Below, piece by piece: positions 17,001-25,138 of a stretch of DNA of 64,000 nt. The DNA is from Bacillus sp. HNG (GTDB lineage: Bacteria; Bacillota; Bacilli; Bacillales; Bacillaceae_L): contig NZ_QUQV01000008.1 in the NCBI RefSeq assembly GCF_003400205.1, positions 160,127 through 224,126 of the forward strand. Direction: 5' to 3'. The notes below the pieces were generated by a model, which saw only the letters and a list, made by a program, of their open reading frames with translations, did no database searches and had not been told where the DNA came from. Within the stretch, counting starts at the first letter, position 1. Each line of letters begins with the position of its first letter. The position numbers and the translations under genes were made by a program.

Positions 17001-18745
17001 TCTTTATGTGTGTTCGTTCCAATTACTAGTCCACGCATGCTGCCATTTGCCATACCGTCACTGTAAATGCGAACGATATTCTTATTTTCAACCAAATTTG
17101 AGCCATAGTTCGCATTAAAATCAGCGACGGTTTTCTCACCGTTTTGTGTATTGATGATCCAAAAGACTAGCGTTTCCCCTGCTGGAATCACCACATCCTC
17201 TGGCACGGATGGCCAGACAACATCGGTTCCAGGGTCTGTTCCATATCTGTAGTACATTTTATAATCTTTAAAATTGATGTCTTCACTGCTGTTGTTGTAG
17301 ATTTCGATAAACTCATAGCCATCAGCAGACCCTACATTTGAAGAATCAGGAACAAGCTCAGTTATAAGCAAATGAGGGACTTTTGAAAAATCAACCTCTG
17401 GCTGCACGACCTGAATCGTGAATTCGTCGGACTTTTCTGTATTTACACCATCACTCGCTTCGAGATAATAGGTGATTTCATCATATACATGAAAACTTGG
17501 GATTTCCGCTGTATAGGTTTGATTGTTTGGACTCATTGGCAACGCCGTGAATTCATTTGTGTCACCGATTTTATAAAAAAGCGTCACACTTGGAACGGCA
17601 AGATTATCCGTTACGTTTGCCTCGATCTGAATTGGTGCGAGAGGCTTGCTGCTTGTAACTGGTGTATGTGTAATCACAGGTGCTTCTGTGTCCTCAGGTA
17701 CATCCGGAAGATTGACCGGAGTTTCCGGAACCTGTGCTTGCTGAATTTCACCTGGCGTTGGCTGCGCTAGCACTTGGTGCTTTACCATTTCCGTACCAGA
17801 TGTTGGGTATTTATACTCGACTACAGCTCCTGTGTTATCCGTTTCCCCCGCTAGATAGCTAGCAGAAATGATGTCAGTTCCTTGGTGATTTTTAATGACG
17901 ATTGCACGATTACCACCATTTGCAAAGCCAGGAAATACATCCGTAAACTGGATGACTTTTTCCTCAGGTAAATCTGTTCCAAAATTCTCGTTAAAATCGG
18001 CTAGCGTTTTATTGCCGTTGTTAAACCAAAAAACTAATGTTTCTTGCGGTTCAATCGTTGTTGCCGGGATTTGAAATACCAAGTCTTTCCCTGTGTCGGT
18101 ATAACGATATGTAAAGGTGTAATTTGTTAATGTTTGCGGTTGATTGGTGTTGTTGTAAAGCTCAAAATACTCGTAATAATCGGTTCCAGCTCCCTTTGAG
18201 TTCGGTGATATTTCACTAATGAGAAGGTGTGGAAGCTGATCTGTGTTAACTTCGGTTGGTTGAGTTGCTTCACCAGTTGGTGCTGGCGGAGTTTCCTCCT
18301 CGATTGTTGTGTTTTCTTGGGTTGGTGGTTCTACTTCAGATGTTGCGTCGTCTTGAGTTGGTGGTGCCTCTTCGGTTGTTGATTCTTCTTCGGTTGGGGG
18401 CACCTCTTCAGTTGTTGATTCTTCTTCGGTTGGGGGCACCTCTTCAGTTGGCGATTCTTCCTCGGTTTCAGGCTGTTCCTGGGTTCCCGGCTCTGTCTGT
18501 GTTTCAGGTTCTTCGATTACCTCAGGTTCAGTCTGGTCGGTTGGTTCTTGTGGAGGCGATTCCTCCACATGTTCCTCAGTTGGTTGGTTCTGTGTCCCCA
18601 GTGCTGAATTGATAGACCCGTCTTCCTCTGCAAATACCATTTTCGGTCCTGTTGCAAGGCTTACATTGGACAGTAAAATGGTAAGCGTAAAACTGACAAT
18701 CAATCCTTTTTTCAGCTTGTTTCTCACTCGTTTCCCTAAAATCAT
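14003..18745 (-). CDS. Very large secreted metallophosphoesterase with lamin-tail domains
   Basis: A 1580-residue exported protein. It has a signal peptide with a basic start (ILGKRVRNKLKKG) and hydrophobic core, cleaved near VFAEE. A Pro/Glu/Thr-rich linker (about 50-165) contains near-identical PPTEEESTTEE repeats. Two lamin-tail domains start near residues 173 (LLISEISPNSKG) and 457 (LLITELVPDSS). Several Ig/fibronectin-like regions follow. A calcineurin-type phosphoesterase domain starts near 1229, with metal motifs SDTQ, GDLVN, GNHD (about 1308) and SGHYH (about 1422). There is no LPxTG or C-terminal membrane helix, so it is probably released or wall-bound. The architecture resembles B. 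subtilis YvnB as I remember it. The ATG at 18745 follows GGGAGG; a PhoP-like box array lies upstream. Confidence 0.85.
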   Translation of the reverse strand: MILGKRVRNKLKKGLIVSFTLTILLSNVSLATGPKMVFAEEDGSINSALGTQNQPTEEHVEESPPQEPTDQTEPEVIEEPETQTEPGTQEQPETEEESPTEEVPPTEEESTTEEVPPTEEESTTEEAPPTQDDATSEVEPPTQENTTIEEETPPAPTGEATQPTEVNTDQLPHLLISEISPNSKGAGTDYYEYFELYNNTNQPQTLTNYTFTYRYTDTGKDLVFQIPATTIEPQETLVFWFNNGNKTLADFNENFGTDLPEEKVIQFTDVFPGFANGGNRAIVIKNHQGTDIISASYLAGETDNTGAVVEYKYPTSGTEMVKHQVLAQPTPGEIQQAQVPETPVNLPDVPEDTEAPVITHTPVTSSKPLAPIQIEANVTDNLAVPSVTLFYKIGDTNEFTALPMSPNNQTYTAEIPSFHVYDEITYYLEASDGVNTEKSDEFTIQVVQPEVDFSKVPHLLITELVPDSSNVGSADGYEFIEIYNNSSEDINFKDYKMYYRYGTDPGTDVVWPSVPEDVVIPAGETLVFWIINTQNGEKTVADFNANYGSNLVENKNIVRIYSDGMANGSMRGLVIGTNTHKEISVAYYNDEPNVDDTFANKGIVYLYPTDKSTLSKKVGILDATPGQVEGFQVPSQPVQMEQDTVPPTIDNLTKTTEVNQKDNIDIVANVTDDKEVKSVRLYYKIDHHNEYSEAILQENYDDLLYHHTIYSPDLIGHKYVDYYFVVSDGRNEVKSEDYRVTITNDLDSSSLRLNLEEGELLRGEKIIKATSAVDSPDKMKLLIDGKEVTEGIYPSLEHTAYFAFEVNGLNTYFQNAVTMGDEVLYVMDKDWLTQWKTFSIPIEPERLPVGDTTITVRSGNKASPFDLESAENRDDYDLRNVRLVLADGTVIKDPDYSDPSRILKMNDNNPFVDFTFTVTEEEAHSLTYKWDTTSVEDKKHKVLVQDADEEVSSEVLVDNTVPDIKTNLKKKAYKGAFTIDVDVKDKLSGVDQVIVTLDGEEIQVPYETASSKLEAGKHELKVVATDKVGNQQEEGFQFEVADENPLRPELVSPKENAQVDGDPVLQVKVKDPTKDQLDVTFYEAYQYDVNSGVKGFKNAGDFEPPKEMIPEGEKAFTSEDTSLVSKVDGKYLVSDSDTQFPYHRFDVTVDASLDEKDRVELLWKGNSLEGRKVSMYAWNHNTEKWTLIDYKVAGKEDFELSGEVGVGDFVHESKINVIVQDEIPSSPDEYDYTFVWMSDTQFYSESYPYIFDRQTEWIAEMKEKLKIKYVFHTGDLVNKSSQEYQWKNADKAMKVLDDNNIPYGVLAGNHDVDQVSNDYSQFYKYFGENRFKDKPYYGGSYLNNRGHYDLISAGGNDYIMVYLGWGITDEGIQWVNDVLAAHPDRKAILSFHEYLLATGTRHPTGDKLYNEIVVPNKNVIMVLSGHYHEAQTLVDEIDDNGDGVPDRTVTQMLADYQAGPEGGQGYMRLFHFDQDNNRIVVNTYSPYLDDYNYYNPDAYPEKDEFVIEMDLAPVTKRVATDYFSVNVYTDHVIGTDKAKSGKIAETVWKGLKKNRSYSWYTIAEDKYTGRTVSDIWTFRK

Positions 18746-18785
18746 CTCGCGTTCCTCCCGCAATATTTATCCTTCATGTAAATCT

Positions 18786-18835
18786 TATCTGTACTCTGTT
18801 AATAGCTTGTAAACTTAAGGTAAAAATTATAATAA
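18786..18835 (-). promoter_or_regulatory. PhoP-type box array upstream of the phosphoesterase gene
   Basis: On the minus strand five hexamers occur at exactly 11-bp steps: TTATTA (18835-18830), TTTACC (18824-18819), TTTACA (18813-18808), TTAACA (18802-18797) and CAGATA (18791-18786). PhoP of Bacillus binds direct repeats of TT(A/T)ACA separated by about 5 nt. The second to fourth hexamers match at five or six positions. A secreted phosphohydrolase is a fitting target. Confidence 0.65.
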
Positions 18836-18845
18836 AATTGGAAGG

Positions 18846-19312
18846 ATTAGGAATTAAGACTCATATTATGTTACATGAATAGTTCCTATTTACTACTAAA
18901 TAAAAATAGACGACTGTAAAAGTCATCTTTGGTTTCGAGATATGATTTTATACCTTAACTGAAGCAGCCACTGCTCCAACGGCGTCTAGCAATTCGTTCC
19001 ATTCTTCTACAGGTTAAGGCATGTTTTGCCTAAGAGGGCACGATTAATGACTTTGCTTACCCTAATTCCAATGGTTGCTTGCCTGTGAGGGTACGATTAA
19101 CGCCTTTTCTTACCCTCACTCCTTCGGTTGCTTGAATGTGAGGGTATAATTACTGTTTTTTCTTACCATCGTTCGTATAGTTGCCTTCCAATGAGGGCAC
19201 GATTACCTCTTTTCAAATATTCAACTACAAAAATATTGCACGCAGCGTCAATTTGATTATGTAGTATATAATCATGAACAGAGTCCCCATGCCAAGTGTA
19301 ATGTACAAGCCA
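18846..19312. other. Intergenic region with a 53-bp tandem array
   Basis: Between the phosphoesterase gene and a small membrane protein gene. The only ordered structure is the 53-bp repeat array (19034-19215). I see no gene and no tRNA or riboswitch. Confidence 0.6.
19034..19215. repeat. Non-coding tandem array with exact 53-bp period
   Basis: Units start at 19034, 19087, 19140 and 19193 with GAGGG[CT]A[CT][GA]ATTA and share TTACC near position 25 and GGTTGC near position 42 (AGTTGC in the third). Units one to three are full length and the fourth is cut after about 22 bp. Spacing is exactly 53 bp each time although bases differ at many positions. 53 is not a multiple of 3, so the array is not a coding repeat. 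Confidence 0.8.
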
Positions 19313-19549
19313 TTAGAATTTACTTAGTTTTGTATAAATAAATGGACCTAGCCCAAATATTAATAGAGTGACAAATGTAAAGAATTTGAGAAATAGATTA
19401 TTTGTATGTCTAAAAATCCCTAATTCTACGTAATCAATCATGATGGTTCCTAATAAGATGGTTAGAAAACTTAAGCCTACTTGAAGCGAGAACCACAATG
19501 CAATAATGAGTGTAACTGTTTCGATAATTTCACCAACATTGTTCATCAT
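19313..19549 (-). CDS. Small membrane protein, 78 residues
   Basis: It has two hydrophobic stretches (about 12-38, VTLIIALWFSLQVGLSFLTILLGTIM, and about 55-73, FFTFVTLLIFGLGPFIY) joined by a short polar loop. It starts with MMNN after TAGGGTG. I recognise no family. A frameshifted paralogue follows upstream on the same strand (19737-19977), which shows this is a real gene family and not a chance frame. It lies next to the end of the type VII locus, so it could be an accessory or leftover of it. Confidence 0.6.
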   Translation of the reverse strand: MMNNVGEIIETVTLIIALWFSLQVGLSFLTILLGTIMIDYVELGIFRHTNNLFLKFFTFVTLLIFGLGPFIYTKLSKF

Positions 19550-19736
19550 TTTACACCCTACCTAATTCTAGTAATCTACAAAAACACAGCCATGTAATAA
19601 CGCCTACTGGATTGTTCACGATTATACATCCTTACTAAAAAGAAGGGCTGAATAAAGAACTTAATATAAAATAAACAATTAAACTTCCTAGAATCATTCC
19701 TAGTATTGCTAAAAGCATAAAAAGTTTTCTCTTAAT

Positions 19737-19977
19737 TCAAGAGTACTTCAACAGCTTTTGATAAATGCATGGGCCTATACCGTACATAAAGGCTGCCAAA
19801 AAGTTCACGACTTTATGGAATATATTTTTAGGGGGGATCAACTCTTCCCAATGCGTAAAACTCTAACATTGGATTCCCTAAAAACAAAATGACAATGCTG
19901 AAGGATATCTGGACAACAAACCAAAAAGTGATTATATTCCCAATTAACTCAAGGCTTTCTTCTATATTTCCAAACAT
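19737..19977 (-). pseudogene. Frameshifted paralogue of the 78-residue membrane protein
   Basis: From ATG 19977 the frame reads MFGNIEESLELIGNIITFWF and stops at TAA after 49 residues, right behind a run of six C. In the +1 frame the paralogue continues (KNIFHKVVNFLAAFMYGIGP) to TGA at 19737. Removing one C would give a 79-residue protein that matches the 78-residue neighbour in spacing and in the C-terminal GxGPxIYxKLxK motif. It may be a pseudogene, a phase-variable gene, or a sequencing error. Confidence 0.65.
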
Positions 19978-20090
19978 AATTTCACCCTAATTAACTTTAA
20001 AATTTATGACTATTTATTACAACCAACTTTTAATGGGACTTATGATTTTGTTGCCAGTTCTCCCTATACCCCCAGCTACCTTTTAAAAAA

Positions 20091-20118
20091 CAGGCATCCG
20101 CCAAACAGCGAATGCCTG
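20091..20118 (-). terminator. Terminator after the Ig-repeat gene
   Basis: CAGGCATCCG / CGAATGCCTG (9 of 10 paired, 8-nt loop) followed on the minus strand by TTTTTTAAAA. It ends the type VII-associated run that begins near 27.7 kb. Confidence 0.85.
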
Positions 20119-20188
20119 ATGTCCACAAGATGTAGTCACAAAGACATTGCCAGGACGTGGCTCTAATCTTTGATCCTATGATCCAAGG

Positions 20189-23100
20189 TTACATATCCTT
20201 TGCGTCTCTTCTGCGGATGATGCTGCGACGAAGTGCGACAGCACCTGCTGCTGCAGCACCGACAAGTCCGACCATTGTGCCCGCAAATAACGTCTTATTC
20301 TCGTAAAACTTAACGAGTACGCTTTTTTCAACGATTTCGAATTCAACTGCTTCGTTATTTTCGTTCCCCGCTTCGTCAAAAGCTAACACTTCAACTTTGT
20401 ATTTGTTGATATCAGAAAGTGTAACAGTAACCACTTTCGTACCGTCTACCTCTTTTACATCACCATTGAAGAGCTCTCCATTGATCATCACAGACTTAAG
20501 TGTGTCACTTGGATTATCAAGGCTGATGGAAAGAGTCACTGGGTCACGATATGTTTTGTTTTTCTTCACACCCTCGAAATTCACTTTCGGCGGTGTTTTA
20601 TCAATAATAAACTCCACACTAAGCTGTTGAATATTACCTGCTTTATCCTTCACCTCGAAGAAGAGGACGTGCTTTCCTTCTTCCTCAATTGGATCGCCTA
20701 AGTTATAAGGCTGACCATTCAAGGTTAGGGAGATAATGTCATAAGCACTTAAGTCTTCAATCAACAACTCAGGAATTAAAGTTTCATTAAAAAACTTGTT
20801 AGAAATCGGTTCTTTAAATCGAATAACTGGTGATGTTTTATCAATTGTAAATACGATGGTTCGCGTTGATACATTGTTCGCTAGGTCAAAAATTTCCGCC
20901 TTTAATGTGTAGTCTCCCTCGTCACTTAATACCATACCGTTCACATATGGCCGACCATTTAATGTTACTTTTGAACGGCTAGTATCAAGGTATCGGTCGG
21001 AATAAGTTACACTTGGTGATTGATTTTGATTAAAGAACCCATCAATTACACCTGTAATATTCAGAGTTGGCTTAGTTGTATCAAGAATAAAACTAATATC
21101 AATCGTTGATTCATTTCCTGCCTTATCTCGTGCAAGAACACTGAATTTATACGTCATTTCAAGTGAAGCGGTTGGAATTCGACCTGTCACATTAGAACCA
21201 TTCATCGTTACTGAAACAATGGTGTCGTCAGCTTGATCAAGCGCAAATTCAGGTGTGAATACTTCATTAATATATTCGCCATCCTTAATCACACGGCTTA
21301 GACCTTTAAACTTCGGTGTGATGACTGGTGGCGTTTTATCGATTGTAAAAGCAATCTGGTTGCTGAACTGGTTGCCCGCTTTATCAATTGCTTCAACATT
21401 GATGACATAGTCACCTTCCTGACTAAAATTATGGCTGAGACGTGCTGTCTGATTCGATACCGCAAATCCACCTGCATTATAGCCTCTACCATTACGTGTC
21501 ACGGTAATACGGTTTACATCAAGGTTCACATCACGAATAGATACACTAACTGGCTTATCGACATTATAATGTGCTGCATTTTCAACACCAGTAATTTCGA
21601 TTGTCGGCTTTGTTGTATCAATTGTAAATGTCTTGTTGGCAGCAATTGGACCGTTACCAGCTTTATCCTCTGCACTAATCGCAATTGTGTACAAGCCATC
21701 ATCATTAAAATTGTATCCTAGGCTTGATAGCTTGTTGTTGTTTTGCCATGTTCCAATGTTAAACACCTTGCCATCCTTTGTTACGGAAAGCACAACATAA
21801 TTAGTACCAAAATTCAATTCATCAACCGAAACTGTTACTCGCTTGCCAGTTGGATTAAATGATTGGTGGTCGACACCGTCAATTTTTACAACCGGATTGG
21901 TCTTGTCGATAATAAACGCAATTTCGTCATGTGTTGTTTTGTTGCCTGATTTGTCAGTAGCATTGAAGTTTAAGACATAGCTACCTTCTTCTTTGAAAGT
22001 ATGAGTTAAACTTGCTTTTGTTCTAGACTGTGCAGGTGCACCAACCTCATACGCCTTTCCATTCTTCATCACGCGTATTGATGTTTTGTCGATGTTTGCA
22101 TCATTTACTTCAAATGAAACTTGTTTATCCACATTGTAATTCGTCATATGATCGACGCCTGTGATATTAAGAGCAGGATAACTTTCGTCAATTGTGAATT
22201 TCTTTTCCTGTGCGTCCGCAATGTTTCCTGCAGCATCCTTGGCAGATACCTTAATCACATAGTCGCCATCCTCGTTGAATGGAATCTCTATACTCGATTC
22301 AACACCTTGGTTTTTCCACTCATAAGGTTTATTGTTAACTGTGACTTCAACATGATTATTTTTAAAATTCAGCTCGTTCACCTTGATGGTAGCTGTTCGT
22401 TTTTTGTCATAATACTTTCCATCTTCTACGTTTTCGATTGAGATTTTCGGTTTTACGTTATCCACTGTGAATTTGTGTTTTTTCTCAACTGCTTTATTAC
22501 CGGCAAAGTCTTCAGAGCGAACAATTACTTCATATTCACCGTCGTCTGGGAAGCTTTGCTTGAACTGATAACCTGTTGCTGTTTTGTTCCACTTTGCATC
22601 CTTAACAGGTTTGCCATTTACAAGTACTTCATTTTTCGTTTCATCAAAATGAAGGTCGTTGATATTTACAATTAACTCATTGTTGCCTTGTACATAATCT
22701 TCATTGGCTATGCCACTAATATTAATTTCAGGTGGCGTATGATCAATAGTAAATGTAAGTTCTTTTGTGCTTTCAACCCCAAAGAAGTCTTTCGCTGTAA
22801 CATTGACTGAATATATCCCTTCGTTCTGAAGGGTAATTGTTTTTTGCTGCGAAATCAGCCATATGACTTCTTCCATCCAGTCGCCTGTTTCAATTTCTTC
22901 TTTTTCTCCTTCGTGCTCACGTATGACCGTAATTTCAGGAAGGAATGGTGTGTAATCCAGGACAGAAACCGTTAGATCTACAACTGGATTATTAAAATAT
23001 GCTCCGTCTTTAATAGAATATTGAATTTCCGGACCGTTTTTATCGATTGTAAAACGTAGTGTCTCTGAGTTTGGATTACCTGCTTTGTCCTTCGCCTCAA

Positions 23101-25138
23101 CCTCTATTTTGTAAACCCCATCCTCTGTAAAGACATGCTCAGTACTTGCCGTTTGCCCATCTTTTGTTAGTGGAGCAATCTCATATGGGTTCCCATTCTG
23201 TGTAACCTTCACATTGGATTCAGCTAGATTTACATCATTGATTATAATGGTTACAGGTTGGTCCTCATTGTATCTCTCATGGTTTTCTACATTTTTAATC
23301 TCAATCTTCGGCTGGATTTTGTCAATTGTAAAACCAACTTTTTCCGCCAATGCTGCATTTCCTGCTTTATCGGTGGAAGTTAAAGTGATGATGTATTCAC
23401 CATCGTCAGTAAATTTGTAACTAGCTTCTGCTGTGGTGTCTGATTTTCCTTTAAATTGAACATCTGCACTAAAAGCAAGGTCGCCAACCTCTTCAATCAC
23501 TGCTTTTGTTTTGGTTAGATCAAGGTTTAGTTCATCAACTACTGTCATAACTACCTCTTGATCCGAATTATAGTATCCTTTATCGGAAACATTTGAGATA
23601 CTAAGGACTGGTGCTTTTTGGTCTATTGTAAAAGTGATTGGCGAAAAATTATCCTCGTTTAATGCCCTGTCAACAGCTTTCACATCGACTTCGTAGACAC
23701 CATCCTCTGAAATTTCTTGCTCTTTATATGCATCTTTTCCATTGACTTCAAGATATTTTTGACCATTTCTTTTTACGAATAGGACTGATTCATCTTGATT
23801 CTCATTTTCATCTAAAACGCTAATTTTAAATTTCTGCGGCTCCTTATAAATGCTTCCATTTGTAACATCGGACACCGACACAACAGGCTTTGTCTTATCG
23901 ATTGTAAATTTGTAAGGTCCCATTTCGTATGGCGTATCTTGTTTTCTGTCGGTAAATTTCACTTTAACCTCATAGTAACCAGGGTCTGTTAGTTTTATGT
24001 GAGCCTTCTTCCAACCTTTTGAGAACTTCGGTGAATCTGCAGAAAGCTTTTCACCATTAATCTCGACTTCGAAGGTTTGCATTCTAATGTCGTTTTCAAC
24101 ATCAATTTCAACATCGTGATTATAAAAAGGAATGTCTCTTTTGTTTTTTATCTTGAACTCCGCAGCTCTTTTATAAATAGAGAACTCCTTAACAGCAGAT
24201 AATGACGAATTTCCCGCTTTATCTGTGGTAGTAACAGTAACTTTGTAGTCACCAGCTTGGGTAAAGGTTATTGTCCCTTTTCCTGATGTCCAATCAGGCA
24301 TATTTTCAACAACATAGTCGTTGTCATCCTGTTTGACATCTACAATAACTTGACTTGCATCAAAGTTTTTGTCATTAAATTCAACTTCTAATTGGGCATC
24401 TGCATATTCGATTAATTCGTTATCCGTAACACCGTTAAATGTTATTCCCGGTTTAGTCTTGTCTCTATCAATATTGAATGTTGCCCTTGTTTCAGTAGGG
24501 ATATTCCAATCATTTTCTGCAAAGTCAAGAGTGACAGGGATTTCCTTATCTTTTAAATCAGATGGAAGGGTTACTACTACTTCATAAATACCATTGAATG
24601 GATCTCCCGTTTTATTCACCTGCACGGTTGCTTGATCCTGCTCCTCACCCACTGTTACTTTAAATGGTTGCTTAACCTCAGGAGGAGTTACGGGTTCTTC
24701 AGGTGTTGGTTCTGTTCCTTCTGTTGGAGTAGTTACCGGTTCCTCTTGTGTTGGTTCTGTTCCTTCTGTTGGAGTAGCTACTGCTTCAGGAGTTTCTCCG
24801 TTTTCCGGATTAGGATTTTCAGGTTCGCCTGGATCCGGTTCAGGGTCTGTTCCTGGGTCAGGATCTGGTTTAGGTTCTAAAGACTTTAGGTAATTTTCAT
24901 AATCCTCGGTTAAATTGACTGTAAATGTGAGTCTGTCTTGATTTGTTAACCATGTGGGACCACTTTCTTCTGAAATGTCCCATTCGGTATCGTTAGAAAA
25001 TGTTACGGTTCGCTTGATATCGCCTGCCGATAAAACATTTCCAGTGTACAATCCCGCCGACAACACCAACACAATCACGATCGGGATCCAGAAGACCGAT
25101 TTGTTTTTTCGGTAGCTTTTTGAGATCATTGCTATCAC
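20189..25138 (-). CDS. Giant membrane-anchored Ig-repeat surface protein
   Basis: A protein of 1649 residues. It has a basic N-terminus and hydrophobic signal/anchor (about 14-36, VFWIPIVIVLVLSAGLYTG), then a Pro/Glu/Thr linker (about 88-160) with repeated TPTEGTEPT. About 15 Ig-like modules of 85-100 residues follow, each joined by a variant of FTIDKTKPxIxIxGV and carrying a DKAGN-type strand. A C-terminal helix (about 1612-1632, AGTMVGLVGAAAAGAVALRR) ends in a basic tail (RRSIIRRRDAKDM). There is no LPxTG. It starts at GTG 25138; GTGA overlaps the upstream stop, and AAAGGAG lies 9 nt before. Position after the kinase and scaffold genes suggests an external rod for the secretion locus, but function is inferred only. 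Confidence 0.8.
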   Translation of the reverse strand: MIAMISKSYRKNKSVFWIPIVIVLVLSAGLYTGNVLSAGDIKRTVTFSNDTEWDISEESGPTWLTNQDRLTFTVNLTEDYENYLKSLEPKPDPDPGTDPEPDPGEPENPNPENGETPEAVATPTEGTEPTQEEPVTTPTEGTEPTPEEPVTPPEVKQPFKVTVGEEQDQATVQVNKTGDPFNGIYEVVVTLPSDLKDKEIPVTLDFAENDWNIPTETRATFNIDRDKTKPGITFNGVTDNELIEYADAQLEVEFNDKNFDASQVIVDVKQDDNDYVVENMPDWTSGKGTITFTQAGDYKVTVTTTDKAGNSSLSAVKEFSIYKRAAEFKIKNKRDIPFYNHDVEIDVENDIRMQTFEVEINGEKLSADSPKFSKGWKKAHIKLTDPGYYEVKVKFTDRKQDTPYEMGPYKFTIDKTKPVVSVSDVTNGSIYKEPQKFKISVLDENENQDESVLFVKRNGQKYLEVNGKDAYKEQEISEDGVYEVDVKAVDRALNEDNFSPITFTIDQKAPVLSISNVSDKGYYNSDQEVVMTVVDELNLDLTKTKAVIEEVGDLAFSADVQFKGKSDTTAEASYKFTDDGEYIITLTSTDKAGNAALAEKVGFTIDKIQPKIEIKNVENHERYNEDQPVTIIINDVNLAESNVKVTQNGNPYEIAPLTKDGQTASTEHVFTEDGVYKIEVEAKDKAGNPNSETLRFTIDKNGPEIQYSIKDGAYFNNPVVDLTVSVLDYTPFLPEITVIREHEGEKEEIETGDWMEEVIWLISQQKTITLQNEGIYSVNVTAKDFFGVESTKELTFTIDHTPPEINISGIANEDYVQGNNELIVNINDLHFDETKNEVLVNGKPVKDAKWNKTATGYQFKQSFPDDGEYEVIVRSEDFAGNKAVEKKHKFTVDNVKPKISIENVEDGKYYDKKRTATIKVNELNFKNNHVEVTVNNKPYEWKNQGVESSIEIPFNEDGDYVIKVSAKDAAGNIADAQEKKFTIDESYPALNITGVDHMTNYNVDKQVSFEVNDANIDKTSIRVMKNGKAYEVGAPAQSRTKASLTHTFKEEGSYVLNFNATDKSGNKTTHDEIAFIIDKTNPVVKIDGVDHQSFNPTGKRVTVSVDELNFGTNYVVLSVTKDGKVFNIGTWQNNNKLSSLGYNFNDDGLYTIAISAEDKAGNGPIAANKTFTIDTTKPTIEITGVENAAHYNVDKPVSVSIRDVNLDVNRITVTRNGRGYNAGGFAVSNQTARLSHNFSQEGDYVINVEAIDKAGNQFSNQIAFTIDKTPPVITPKFKGLSRVIKDGEYINEVFTPEFALDQADDTIVSVTMNGSNVTGRIPTASLEMTYKFSVLARDKAGNESTIDISFILDTTKPTLNITGVIDGFFNQNQSPSVTYSDRYLDTSRSKVTLNGRPYVNGMVLSDEGDYTLKAEIFDLANNVSTRTIVFTIDKTSPVIRFKEPISNKFFNETLIPELLIEDLSAYDIISLTLNGQPYNLGDPIEEEGKHVLFFEVKDKAGNIQQLSVEFIIDKTPPKVNFEGVKKNKTYRDPVTLSISLDNPSDTLKSVMINGELFNGDVKEVDGTKVVTVTLSDINKYKVEVLAFDEAGNENNEAVEFEIVEKSVLVKFYENKTLFAGTMVGLVGAAAAGAVALRRSIIRRRDAKDM

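Noticed and set aside
19034..19215. CRISPR array
   Set aside because: Units drift along the whole length, with no invariant repeat alternating with spacers, and no cas gene is in the window.
19640..19736. Small hydrophobic peptide gene (about 27-33 residues) between the two small membrane genes
   Set aside because: The ATG frame encodes MLLAILGMILGSLIVYF, but no ribosome site precedes it and it follows a broken gene, so I do not support it.
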